Of a stretch of 64,000 nucleotides of DNA, positions 54,497 through 64,000 are shown piece after piece (within the stretch, counting starts at the first letter, position 1; each line of letters begins with the position of its first letter). The notes under the pieces are model-generated. The model searched no databases and was not told the DNA's origin. It worked only from the letters and a program-made list of their open reading frames with translations. The translations under genes were made by a program, and so were the position numbers. The stretch spans positions 5,349,855 through 5,413,854 of the forward strand of contig OZ038455.1 of assembly GCA_964036195.1 (NCBI GenBank), in the 5' to 3' direction. This DNA comes from Sphaerolaimus hirsutus. Taxonomy: Eukaryota > Nematoda > Chromadorea > Monhysterida > Sphaerolaimidae.

Positions 54497-54697
54497 ATGG
54501 GTTATGGTAGTTATAGCTGTAAACTGTGCAACCATCAAACTATACTTTTTCCTCTAGATGTGTGTAAACATGTTTTTCAGTTTGAATATTACTTGCTGAA
54601 TGCGACTAAGCGGCAATGTTCAAAGTGCGTCATTGAAAAATGTTATGCGTGCAAATCGTGTCTATGCCAGTCGGCATGTAAACCGCTTGGCATCTAG
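54497..54697 (+). pseudogene. Full-length Cys-rich terminal exon-like piece
   Basis: After TGTTCATTATTCAG the ATG frame reads MGYGSYSCKLCNHQTILFP, LDVCKHVFQFEYYLLNAT, KRQCSKCVIEKCYACKSC and LCQSACKPLGI, then TAG. It has eleven Cys in 66 residues, with CxxC pairs (CKLC, CSKC, CYAC). From LDVCK on, it shares a frame with the copies at 20328 and 35157, which are cut off at IEK. Upstream, one base of length difference puts them in another frame, so one lineage has shifted. A small zinc-binding domain is plausible; the family is not recognised. Confidence 0.45.
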
Positions 54698-54836
54698 ACA
54701 ACGGATCATGGGTTTTCAAGGTTTTGACCCTCTCGAGGGCTCCATAGATAAAAAATCCCTTCTACAGAAAGATAGATAGCTCAAAACTATAATATTTTGG
54801 GGGGCTCGCTGGGCTAAAATATATACATGATAAATA

Positions 54837-56288
54837 CAGGGTGGCCCACGTCAGCCGCACGGTTTCAATTGGCTCCCAACACGTCAATTTTGGATGGGAA
54901 TGGCTGAAATTTGGTATGAGGGTAGATAAATGTACCCCATTTGTTATGTTAAGTGCACGGTTTCATATCACAAGATTTCGTGTTGAACGTGAAGCACAGT
55001 TTCATATTCACATGTTGAAAACAGTCCCAATTTAGGTGGTCCTGTGGAGTCACGTTTTTTGCATATGATGTGATAAATGTGACAAATCTGGTGATATGAA
55101 TGTGTGCGCTTGACATACTAAATGGGGAACATTTATCTACTGCCATGCCAAATTTGGGCTATTTTCATGAAGAATTGGTGATTTGGTAGACAATCGAATC
55201 TTGTTTGACAGTTCAAACACGTACAAAACTGTTTCACATTCCGACATGAATTCTTGTTATGTGGAACCGTGCACTTAACACAACAAATGGGGTACATTTT
55301 TCTACCGACATACAAAATTTGAGCAGTTTTCATTCAAAATTGACGTGTTGGGAGTAGTGATGGAAAAGCGCCAGAAAAAATGGCGCCAGGCGCCAAGGGC
55401 GCCATGGCGCCATTCGGAAAGTGGGCGCCAAGCGCCAAGGGCGCCACAGAAAAAGGGCGCCAGGCGCCAAGGGCGCCATGGCGCCATTCAGAAAGTGGGC
55501 GCCAGGCGCCAGGGGCGCCACGGAAAGAGGGCGCCAAGCGCCAAGGGCGCCATGGCGCCATTTGGAAAATAGGGCGCCAGGATAAAAAAGTGCCTACAAC
55601 ACCATGCGTGTGCTAAAAATGTTTCTACAGCACCATTGTACGCGCATTCACTTCTTAATTCGCGTTCTCCAGGATGTAATGAACAAAAACAAGGCTAGCA
55701 ACAAATTTTTTTTTGAATAAAATCCACATGATGAATTCAAACGCAATGGAAATTGTCATCTGACAACAATCCATTCATTACAAATAGACCTTTCCAAACA
55801 ATGTTTCCTAATTGCAACGATTTAAATCCGTTTATTTATGATTTTGCAAGTCAGACGGTCCATCATTCTTGTCTTCTGATCCGTCAGACAGATCTGATGA
55901 ACCGTTGGATGAAAGATTTCCACCCACTCACACTACTCCGTCCATTTTTATGGCGAATTTAGATCATCCACGGATGCGTTTTTCATTTTTTTTCGTTTAC
56001 ACGGCCCTCACCGTGAAACCCTGCTGGCGCCTTTTTGGCACCCTTCTAAAGCAGGGCGCCAGGCGCCAAGGGCGCCACGGAAAAAGGGCGCCAAGCGCCA
56101 AGGGCGCCATGGCGCGTTTCAGAATGTGGGCGCCAGGCGCCAAGGGCGCCACAGAAAAAGGGCGCCAAGCGCCAATGGCGCCATGGCGCGGCGCCCTTTG
56201 GCGCCCTCAAATGGCGCCAGCGCCATGGCGCCATTCCATCACTAGTTGGGAGCCAGTTGAAACCGTGCGCCTGACGTGGGCCACCCGA
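54837..56288. mobile_element. Mariner-like inverted-repeat element, split by a hAT-like element
   Basis: TA-CAGGGTGGCCCACGTCAG at the left is mirrored by CTGACGTGGGCCACCC-GA-TA at the right. TA duplication and a CAGGGTGGC start fit Tc1/mariner ends. Arms of about 200 bp pair (GCACGGTTTCAACTGGCTCC; TGTACCCCATTTGTT; TTAAGTGCACGGTT). Without the nested 890-bp element and its duplication it is about 554 bp, non-autonomous. Confidence 0.75.
55355..56244. mobile_element. hAT-like element (GGCGCC iterons), 890 bp
   Basis: TAGTGATGGAAAAGCGCCA to GGCGCCATTCCATCACTA, with a perfect 8-bp duplication GTTGGGAG (55347-55354, 56245-56252). By my count GGCGCC occurs about 30 times, in two blocks (55380-55580 and 56025-56240). 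The middle (55600-56000) is ordinary sequence. Open frames in the blocks (APWRPWRLAP repeats) are iteron artefacts. Related to 18076 and 33222, with a truncated relative at 60967-61107. Confidence 0.92.
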
Positions 56289-56374
56289 TACAATTGGCAA
56301 AATTGAAAAATGGGAGAAAATGTTGGAGATTTTGGGTAAAAATTGGGGAAAAATTGCTCAAAGTTTGTTCCACA

Positions 56375-56674
56375 TACCGTATTTGCTTGACTAATCCCCC
56401 CTGTGAGACGAGTGAGGAATAAATAATTCCCCCCTTGAATAATCCCCCCTCAAGGGAGTTGATCAATTAGTTTTGCCCAATTTGAACAAAAATGGCACAT
56501 TATTGTGTTGATAAAGTATAATTCTTGAGACTATTTGATACAAACATGCTTGAAAATTTTGACAAAATAATAATGCCCTCTTGAATAATTCCCCCCCCCC
56601 CTCTTATAGTTCTCCCTCAAAAAAGTCTGATGAAATAATAATCCCCCAGGGGGATTATTCAAGCAAATATGGTA
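56375..56674. mobile_element. TACCGTATTT-type element, 300 bp
   Basis: Ends TACCGTATTTGCTTGACTAA and TTATTCAAGCAAATATGGTA, with inner CCCCCCTTGAATAATCCC blocks. TA flanks both tips. Confidence 0.78.
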
Positions 56675-57051
56675 TATACCTAGATAGATGAGCAATTTGT
56701 GGGGGTATCAGAGAATAGTAGCCTCAGGATAGATAGCTAGCTGAGCAGCCCCCCCCCACGGGATCCCCGCAACGGGTCTACATGCCAAGCGGGTTAGATG
56801 CCAAGCAAGCCTACGCCATGCAAATCTGCAGTGAAGCATCCATCCATGATTAAGGACTTGAATTTTTTAATGTTCACATTCGGGCAACAGGTATCGGCTG
56901 CGGCATTTTTCATGTTATATTTCTAATATTTTTTATCATAATATTTTTCAAAAAAAATTTCCACATAATAGGCGGCGCGTGGTCTCAACCCGCGCTTGTG
57001 ACAATGACAAATGATTAGCCCAAATTTGACCCTGTGACACTTTTTTATCAG
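56675..57051. other. No gene; GGATAGATAGCTGAGC motif
   Basis: CCTCAGGATAGATAGCTAGC at 56713 recurs at 57913 and, inverted and doubled, near 63470-63515. The rest is unassigned. Confidence 0.4.
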
Positions 57052-57609
57052 GTGCCAATCCGAGACCCTGTAAAGTGCCCTGTAAAATGTAAATTGCCAT
57101 GCAAAGTGTCAACAGTCATGTAAAATGCCCTGGAAAATGGCAAACGTAACTGAATGGCATCATTTTTGGCGCCACGCTTTGATTACCTGACTGAGAATAA
57201 ATTTTGTTATCTGTGCATCAAAAAGCGATTTTATCAGCTGATCATATCACGTAGGCGCTTCAGCCCAGCGCCATCCCTCAATGCCGAGGGAAGCCACAAG
57301 CGACCCATCCATAATATGGGGGTAGTCCCAAGCCCTGTAAAGTGTCAAATGTAAAGTCAAATGCAAAGTCAAATGTCAATTGTCATACAAAGTGTCAAAT
57401 GTAAAGTAAAGTGTCAATTGTGTATCCAAATATGATTTTTTGTAACCAAATATTTTTTTCTTATTGGATTTTCTATACAAAAACATAAGATTTGGATACG
57501 AAAATAAGATTTGGATACACAATTGACACTTTACTTCACATTTGACACTTTGCATGACAATTGACTTCGCATTTGACACTTTACTTTACACTTTACAGGG
57601 CTCGGGACG
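57052..57609. mobile_element. TTTACAGGG-family element, about 560 bp
   Basis: GTGCCAATCCGAGACCCTGT opens and ACAGGGCTCGGGACGGGACT, then GCCAC, closes. Both inner ends have iterated TGTCAAATGTAAAGT and TTGACACTTTGC. A second inner mirror (TTGGATACACAATTGACACT, 57509-57530) shows nested palindromes. No target duplication found. Confidence 0.55.
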
Positions 57610-57644
57610 GGACTGCCACATGAAAGCAAAATGCGGAAATTTGG

Positions 57645-57870
57645 GTCTAAGTGCTCAGTTACGGGATGGTGGAAGCGTCAATCAGCATTTGGGTGGCCAC
57701 TCAGTTTTTGAAGGAGTTTTCAAATTAGAACCACGATTCATTTGCGTGGCCACACTGTTGTCATTTGTCAACCGACTGTGATCAAGCGGTCAGCATTTGT
57801 CAGCATAGCTGAAACCACTTTCAAAAGCACCAGTGTAGCTGTCAGCTTATTGTCAACACGCATGTTTGTC
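57645..57870. repeat. Dispersed duplicate of 9482-9690
   Basis: Shares TGCTCAGTTACGGGATGG and CGACTGTGATCAAGCGGTCA. A 79-codon frame (57542-57781) crosses it but is not kept in the other copy. Confidence 0.5.
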
Positions 57871-58195
57871 ATAAACACACAAACTTACTTTACACTGGGG
57901 CCAAAGTTTTCGCCTCAGGATAGATAGATATCAGCGGCTGTTCTGCAATAAACAATGTAAAATGACAAATGTTAAAATTAAAATCATTTTAAAAATGGCA
58001 AGTTAAGAGTGAACAATCATTTCATTTCTCTCAATACTAATAATATCGAAAACCAAGACAAGAATTTCAAAATCAATATTTTTCATACCGACTTGACTTC
58101 ACAAAATCTTGATGATTAGAAAAATCACAGCAACAAGGAAAGAGCTAACACGGCAGCACAAAATTTGGGGTATAAAATTAGTGTCAATGTGAATT
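57871..58195. other. No gene recognised
   Basis: AT-rich, with one TCAGGATAGATAGATATC motif at 57915. Nothing else supported. Confidence 0.4.
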
Positions 58196-58198
58196 AGT

Positions 58199-58881
58199 GT
58201 TTGCTCGAATAATCCCCCCCCCCCGGATAATTCTCCCCTGTTAGACGAGTGAGGAAAAAATAAACCCCTTGAATAACCCCCCTTACGACGCATGATCATG
58301 TTGTTTTGCCCATTTTGACCAAAAATGGCATGTTATTTTTTGAATAAAGCGTTTTCGTGAAATTACTTGATAGAAATATTCCAGAAATTTTGACGAAAAG
58401 ATAATCCCCCCCCCCTCGAGTAGTTCTCCCTCAAAAAAGTCGGACGAAAAAAAATTCCTCAGGGGAACTATTCAAACAAATACGTTATATATGATATCAG
58501 CTGAAGATATTTACCGTATTATCTCGAAATACCCCCATGGGTGTTTATTATTACGCCAGCAAAATTAGAGTGGGGGTTAATTCGAGGGGGGGAGGGTTAT
58601 TATTTCGCCAGAAATTTTCGTTAGGATCGTAGTAAATAGTGGGCATTTGTGTACCCAAAATAGGTAATAAATATGTCGAAACAGGGTATATTTGGACATA
58701 AGAACGACGATTGTGTATCTGCAATGTCAATTACCGGTAACAAAATACATCATGTACATTGCATACATAATGAACATCATTTCGGGGGCGGGGTATTTCG
58801 AGGGGGGGGGGTTATTATTTCCCCAGCCCATTTTGAGGGGGGTTTAATTAGGGGGGGGGGGTAAATCGAGGTAATACGGTA
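58199..58881. mobile_element. Two TACCGTATTT-type elements side by side
   Basis: Bases 58199-58487 run from TTTGCTCGAATAATCCC to GGGGAACTATTCAAACAAAT with ACGTTA (worn ends). Bases 58512-58881 run from TACCGTATTATCTCGAAATA to AAATCGAGGTAATACGGTA. The second contains the CATCATGTACATTGCATAC segment of the 20629 sub-family. Confidence 0.7.
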
Positions 58882-59995
58882 TAATAGTATGTGTAATGCT
58901 GATTTTCAGAAGCATACGTTTCCACTACATTTAATAAATCAAAATCACTCAGGTTTAATAAAAGACAATTGGCTGGGGAAATAATTCAAAAACGATTTAA
59001 AAAAACTTGGGTTTCATTTTTTATATTCATCTAAGCATTTCAAACACACTTTTCTGCAAACCATACCAGCTGAAATTCAAAAATTTGATCAACTATTCAC
59101 CCACCTGGTAGTGATATTACTGCCATGCGGCCCTATTCCCTTTCCGATCAAATACATTTTTTCATGGTGCCCACTTTCGCTGACAAAATGGACATTTTAT
59201 AGAACAGTGTCGTAAAAATTCATTAAATATTTCTATTTCACGTTGTGTGTGACCGTAACCCCCCCCCCAAACCTTTGAATTTTTGGAAAAATGGCTCCCG
59301 CCAGTGATCATCACGGGAATCCCGGGCAAAATAAAAATCACCGGTTTTGTTATGACAACAATTTGAAACTTACCTATAGATCGACTTATTTACACACCGA
59401 AAACCGGACCACTGAAAAGTATGCTTTTGAGTTTGAATAAAAAGGAAAAAAAGAAGAAAATATAGTACATCAAAGGTACAATAGTAAACCAGTGATATCA
59501 CAAGCGGGGTAATTTTTAGATTCAATCATATGATTGCAATATTTACCAATAGAAAAATAATGTCTCGAGGGAATCGCAATGGAAAAAGTTTATGGCCAAT
59601 TCCTCAATTGGACAACTGAACCCTTAAATGTACAAAAAAACAACTCGTTTCGAAACACGTATTTCGACTTGAAAATTCACTCGTCATTTGTACAATATCG
59701 GAATTGGGACCAGCTGTGAGAAAACACGAATTGCATTGCACGCCAGAAATTCCTTACGATATTCTCAGCAAAGTGAAGATCAAATTTGTACAAATATAGA
59801 AAACTATGTGCCTGCAAACGGTAGTTAACCGCCGGTCAATTGATTTTCAGATTTATCAAATCCGTCAGTTTAATTTTTTCATATTTATCAGATTGTTGAG
59901 TTCGCCGTTAAACTGAAAAATCTGTGTTAAACGCGCTATAGTTCACGGGATTGTCAACATCACCTTTAGTCTTCGTGAACTACTGACATGGGCTC
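58882..59995. other. No gene recognised
   Basis: More than 1 kb of AT-rich sequence without supported frames, RNA genes or repeats. A short inverted motif GTTAACCGCCGGTCAATTGA at 59824 has a partner GTTGACCGGCGGTCAACTGG at 60185. Confidence 0.4.
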
Positions 59996-60118
59996 GTTCC
60001 ACACCATGTAAAATTCATGTAGAAGCTGAAATATCATGTAAAATGTAAAATCACCAACATTAAAAGTTGACGGGAATGACAGTTTACATGACATTTTACA
60101 GGGTGTGGGAGTGGAACC
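59996..60118. mobile_element. Palindromic mini-element, GTTCCACACC ends
   Basis: GTTCCACACCATGTAAAATT pairs with ATTTTACAGGGTGTGGGAGT then GGAAC. A compact member (about 125 bp) of the TTTACAGGG family. Confidence 0.6.
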
Positions 60119-60205
60119 GACAGCGACCCTTTTTTAGTTGGGACAATTTTTATATTTTTCTAACACACTGCAGTTGACTGCTCAGTTGACCGGCGGTCAA
60201 CTGGG

Positions 60206-60397
60206 GCCAGTTCCACAAGTGGAGAAGTATAATGGCAAATGCGAAGTGAATTGAGAAGGTTAATGGTAAAAGCGGAGAGAAATAATATTTTATTTTTTTT
60301 CTTCGCTTTTGCCAATTTACTTGCCATTTCATATCAGTTTTGCCATTTCACTTCGCTTTTGCCATTTTAACTCTCACTTCTCATTTGCGGAACTGGC
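60206..60397. mobile_element. GCCAGTTCCACAAGTGGAG-ended element
   Basis: Left GCCAGTTCCACAAGTGGAGA pairs with TCTCATTTGCGGAACTGGC on the right. Iterated AATGGCAAA(A)GCGAAGTG and its mirror fill the ends. A sister lies at 62966-63124 and a single end at 20229-20250 and 35057-35078. Confidence 0.7.
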
Positions 60398-60960
60398 ATC
60401 TGATCTGCGCAATGTCGACATGTGCCACTCTGCGTCTCCGCACACTGGTTTACAAAGGACATTTGTGCAACACTTTTGTCAACTGCTTTGATAGAATACA
60501 GTTCGCAGATGTTTGACGAATTAACTAGTGCGCGCAGCCACATTGATATCGACCAAATATTTAGGTAACAATGCGGACCCACAAATGAGCAATAATTAGC
60601 AGAAAATGACAAAATAAGGAAGAAATAATACAAATAGTAAATGAACATCTGAATATTTACCAAAATATATGGTTAAACAGGTTTGATAAAGGTTTGGTAA
60701 ACCGTAAACGTTACGTTTGAGGGCATTTTGGCGCTATTGGGCCCACACACACTAGTTGACATCGCAAATTCGCGTCAACTCAGTGTCAATTGAATAAAAC
60801 AAGAAGTTTGTAAAAAGCATCACACTTAACAGGAACAATGAAAATGAAGTGTCATGATGTAAAATTAACTATGCTCTATCAGATAGATAAGTTGAAATCA
60901 CAGTATCACTTAAATTCAGTTGACATTTAGTTGACACGAATTCAGTTGACATCCAGTGTG
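60398..60960. other. No gene recognised
   Basis: AT-rich. The 98-codon minus-strand frame (60367-60663) overlaps the preceding element's end and has no support. AATTCAGTTGACAT motifs recur at 60915-60955. Confidence 0.4.
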
Positions 60961-60966
60961 TGGGGG

Positions 60967-61107
60967 CCCATTTTTGGCGCTATCAAAAACAAGGGCGCCG
61001 GGCGCCAAATCCGCCAAGGGCGCCATTCGAAATAATGGCACCATATAAAAGGGCGCCAATGGTGCTGGCGCCCTTTTGCGCCATTATAGGGCGCCAGCGC
61101 CATCACT
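60967..61107. mobile_element. Truncated GGCGCC-type hAT-like element
   Basis: GGCGCC-rich, ending GGCGCCAGCGCCATCACTA as in 55355-56244. The left TAGTGATG end is absent, so it is a fragment. Confidence 0.65.
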
Positions 61108-61236
61108 AGGTAAACACACTCAACCGCTAGTTTACATAAATGTGTTTTTCTCACATAATTTCATAATACCATTTTCACATTATTTCATAGTCGATATATA
61201 AATATATTTAGGTATGCCATTTTGGTGACACGTGAT

Positions 61237-61342
61237 TAGGGTTCAAACGAGACTTTTAGCGACCGAAAACACATTTCAAATTTGAGAGGCTGACAATTTT
61301 TTTATTTACAGACCACAAAGTCTCGAAATCGTTTGAACCCTA
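61237..61342. mobile_element. 106-bp hAT-like mini-element, TAGGGTTCAAACGAG ends
   Basis: TAGGGTTCAAACGAGACTT opens and CGTTTGAACCCTA closes. Flanks CACGTGAT and CACTCGAT are an 8-bp duplication with two mismatches, so it is older than the related 456-bp element at 8676. The inner GGGATC iterons are missing. Confidence 0.6.
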
Positions 61343-61427
61343 CACTCGATATACATTTATACATTTTACGAATGAAACTTTACACCTGACATGACAGTTT
61401 TGTACATGCTGCGTTCTGTATTAGCAC

Positions 61428-61563
61428 CCGGTGGCAGTCGCAGACGCGTAAAATGTCAAAAAGGAAAAGCAATTATTACCGAACACTTGACATTTTACAT
61501 GACGTTTTACAAACACGTATGAGATTTTACATACATTTTACAGGGCCAGAGACTGCTAACAGG
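61428..61563. mobile_element. Palindromic mini-element, GGTGGCAGTCGCAGACGCG end
   Basis: CGGTGGCAGTCGCAGACG pairs loosely with AGGGCCAGAGACTGCTAAC. AAATGTCAAAA and TTGACATTTTACATGACG lie inside. A worn member of the TTTACAGGG family. Confidence 0.5.
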
Positions 61564-62097
61564 GGCGGTATGCACACTATCGACTTATTCAGCTAATGGT
61601 TTTCAGCTGCTGAAGTTTTCAGCCATGCTGAAGTTAATCTCAACCAACTGGCCAAATATTAAGGTGCGGATTTTTTCCAGTAATTTTGTCTCGAAAACCA
61701 ACAAATATGCCAGAAATTAATGAATACCACTAATAGTATCAAAAAGTACTCACCTAATACCCCTAAAAATCACACAAATCAATAAAAGTTCCTTTTATGT
61801 AGGCAAAAGGTTCTACCCAGAGAAAAGACAAAATCTACAACGTGACAAAAAAAGCAAAAAGCAAAAGAAATGCCTAAAAGCAGAATGTTTTCACATCTTT
61901 TTCACGTTTCCGCGATTCATATTAGCCATGGCCATATTCAGTGAACTGAAACTCGATCGGCACGATTCCAGGCTCGCCATCGAACCTCTGAAAATTGACA
62001 AAATAATTTTGACATTTTTTACAGGTTTTGACAAATGTCTATTATGGGTAGTATTCAGATATTTTTAAATAATATGAGTGTCTGCATTTTGCGATTT
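61564..62097. other. No gene recognised
   Basis: AT-rich sequence; TCAGCTAATGG and TTTTCAGCTGCTGAAG small palindromes near 61590-61620. No supported gene. Confidence 0.4.
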
Positions 62098-62460
62098 TAC
62101 CGTATTTCCTCGAAATACCCCCCTCAAAATGGGCACAATCACAATGAATTAATAACCCCCCCCCCCCAATTGAGTGTAAAGGGAACGTCAATGACAAAAG
62201 CTGCGGTTTATTACCTGCGCAATGTCTAACACACTTTAAAAACAATCATTGTGTTACGCTAGAACATGGTGTATACCTGTACATACATACTTATTTAAGG
62301 CTGTAGACTCTTATACATGGTGGTTTTTGTCGCATTTTTCCACGTCTGCGCACGTTATTAGTACTCGGAGTACAAAATAATTCTGGCGAAATAATAAACC
62401 CCCTCAAAATTCTCACTCTGAAAAATAAACTCCCTGGGGGTATTTTGAGGAAAAACGGTA
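62098..62460. mobile_element. TACCGTATTT-type element, 363 bp
   Basis: TACCGTATTTCCTCGAAATA to TATTTTGAGGAAAAACGGTA. The inner AATTGAGTGTAAAGGGAACG matches the partial elements at 23110 and 37950 that host the GTGTAA hAT-like elements, so it gives the intact form of that host sub-family. Confidence 0.8.
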
Positions 62461-62965
62461 TTTGTGTGTCGTTTGTTCCGGGTGTTTTGTCCTCAAAAAA
62501 GTTCCTGAAGTGCATAAAAATCACCAAATGCTTATACTTGTGTTGGGTATGAGTAGTCAAAAATTAGAAGTAGGTACGTATCCTGTAAAATATACAATTA
62601 TCAGTAAGTATCAGTGAACACTTTAAGTATTTATGCGTAACAAAAACATGGGTGTCGAAAGCATAAAATAAAATCTCGAAGGGTTATGGTGAGGTTTTTC
62701 GCCAGCAAAAAAAAGAAGTTAAACAATTTTTTTCAAAATAAACTAAACATATCACAGAACACGTTTTACGAATTATTCAGGTAAATCCCTCGACAAAAAC
62801 ACAGAAAACGGTGACATTTCGAACCTACATTTATAGCACAAATTTCGTCCCAATACCTACACACGGCACTCTTACGGCCCCGCACAGAGGAGAATTGACC
62901 AAAATTGACAAACAATAATTATACATAAATATGCAGAGGAACAAATATACAAAAAGTTGACCCTG
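62461..62965. other. No gene recognised
   Basis: AT-rich sequence with no supported feature. Confidence 0.4.
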
Positions 62966-63124
62966 TGCCAGTTCTGCAAATGGAGAAGTGAGAAGTAAAA
63001 TGGCAAAAGTGAAGTAAAATGGCAAAAGTGAAGTGAAATGGCAAGAGACCTGGCAAGGGGTAGTAAGAAAAAAAAGGTAATTTCATTTCGCTTTTGCCAT
63101 TTTACTTATCACTTCTCCACTGGC
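62966..63124. mobile_element. GCCAGTTCTGCAAATGGAG-ended element
   Basis: TGCCAGTTCTGCAAATGGAG pairs with CACTTCTCCACTGGCGCC. Inner iterons are AAAATGGCAAAAGTGAAGT. Sister of 60206-60397. Confidence 0.65.
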
Positions 63125-63926
63125 GCCATGTGTAAAAATTAGTTGCCTAGGCCCAGGAACGTACCCCGGATTTTCGAGCGGATACCCTACAACTAGGGAG
63201 CTAACACAACTATTTGCATGTTTTACATCACCAGTTATGATGGCTAGGATTATATTACGAGGTGGACATTGCATCGAATTGGGTTCGAACATAAATTTAT
63301 ATTTATTTTTGTGCAGATTGATGTTTATTCAAAAACATTAAAAATAAAATAAAAACCAAATGCAGGCAGGTCGAGTCAATGTTTAGTTGAGCACTCATTT
63401 TTTACTGGCACATATTTATTTTGGGGGGTGATGATTAGGTTTAAAATGAGACTGAGTTATCATGATCAGGCTCAGCTATCTATCCCCAGTTATCAGGCTC
63501 AGCTATCTATCCCTCAGGAGAAGCGATTTACTATCTACATGAACCCCCCACATGCGTCCTGATCTACACCACCCTCGGATGGGGTAAACCTTTGGGACAT
63601 CCCTTGATCCCTGCTGGCACTCATATTTTCAATTTTTTTAAGTTCCTGAGCTTTACATTATGCATATACACATGTAAACCTGCCATGCATAAAGACCAAG
63701 CATGCATGTAAATATACCCGGCACGCATGTAGACCACCTGGTAGGTGAATTTATAACCATATAAATTTCAGCCAGTCAACACTTATGCCTTCTGTGGTAA
63801 TATAATTATTGTAGATTTTTGGAAAAGCTTGAAAGTCAGTAATGAGAGGCAAGTTTAAAAGTAGCTAATTTGTTTTATTTGGTGTGTGAATTGCATTTCA
63901 TCAATCATTTTTAATTTTGTTTGCAG
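63125..63926. other. No gene recognised; possible intron at the right
   Basis: GCTCAGCTATCTATCC is doubled at 63470-63515. Bases about 63860-63926 end in a T-rich tract and TTTTGTTTGCAG, a good 3' splice site. Confidence 0.4.
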
Positions 63927-64000
63927 GAATTGCATGTTGTTGCAGAGAACACAATATAAATAATTTTGAAAGTGAACTTGGATGCATTTGCATTAATTGT
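63927..64000 (+). CDS. Possible Cys-rich exon running off the window
   Basis: After the acceptor TTTTGTTTGCAG one frame is open for all 24 codons to the edge: IACCCREHNINNF, then ESELGCICINC. Six Cys in 24 residues are grouped CCC and CxCxxC. The other two frames stop within 12 codons. It could begin a zinc-binding domain of a gene that continues to the right; the family cannot be named from this much. Confidence 0.3.

Noticed and set aside
55893..55916. CTGATGA followed by GAAA, resembling a hammerhead ribozyme core
   Set aside because: The bases between do not pair as stem II, and no flanking stems I or III could be formed by eye.
55334..56306. Overlapping frames rich in APWRPWRLAP or GARRQGRHG
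   Set aside because: They are translations of GGCGCC iterons on both strands inside a hAT-like element.
63262..63292. GGGTTCGAAC resembling a tRNA B box
   Set aside because: No A box, acceptor stem or anticodon stem could be placed upstream, so neither a tRNA nor a tRNA-derived SINE is supported.
1..64000. LTR retrotransposons, LINEs or viral integrations
   Set aside because: No reverse transcriptase, integrase, long terminal repeat pair with primer-binding site, or long poly-A tailed element was seen.

Overview
The window is AT-rich eukaryotic nuclear DNA and contains no complete protein gene I can support. It is not bacterial or viral: there are no long reading frames, operons or ribosome binding sites. 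Instead it shows intron-style splice sites, dispersed short inverted-repeat elements, satellites and several generations of nested transposon insertions. The organism cannot be named from the sequence. A repeat-rich genome, possibly an invertebrate animal, is my weak guess.

Layout. Bases 1-11000 and 54000-64000 are a mosaic of old dispersed elements. Bases about 11025-53977 are three tandem, near-identical copies of one segment: unit A about 11025-23245, unit B about 23246-38088 and unit C about 38089-53977. Comparing the copies gives filled and empty sites, so many insertions can be delimited to the base. Superfamily assignments rest on termini and target-site duplications (TSDs): hAT-like non-autonomous elements (8-bp TSD), a large family ending in TACCGTATTTCCTCGAA (next to runs of C), long-hairpin (snap-back) elements, a mariner-like element (TA) and a CACAGC-ended 300-bp element (3-bp TSD).

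The outstanding object is an 8208-bp element at 38733-46940. It has 26-bp terminal inverted repeats and a 4-bp TSD (AAGT). Its two arms, about 3.5 and 2.9 kb, are inverted arrays of one 39-bp satellite around a roughly 0.95-kb spacer. It is a foldback-type element inserted into a hAT-like element that itself sits in a TACCGTATTT-type element. Both intact empty-site relatives of the target lie in the same window (11450 and 23911).

Gene traces are limited to short exon-like fragments with splice sites: a Cys-rich exon (20328, 35157, 54497), a second exon type (16131, 27807, 29819, 51538), a possible first exon with a strong donor (17343, 31646, 53233), and an open Cys-rich stretch entering the right edge after a good acceptor (63927). 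Most copies carry stops, frameshifts or insertions. The longest open frames in the window (up to 255 codons, on both strands) are artefacts of the 39-bp satellite.
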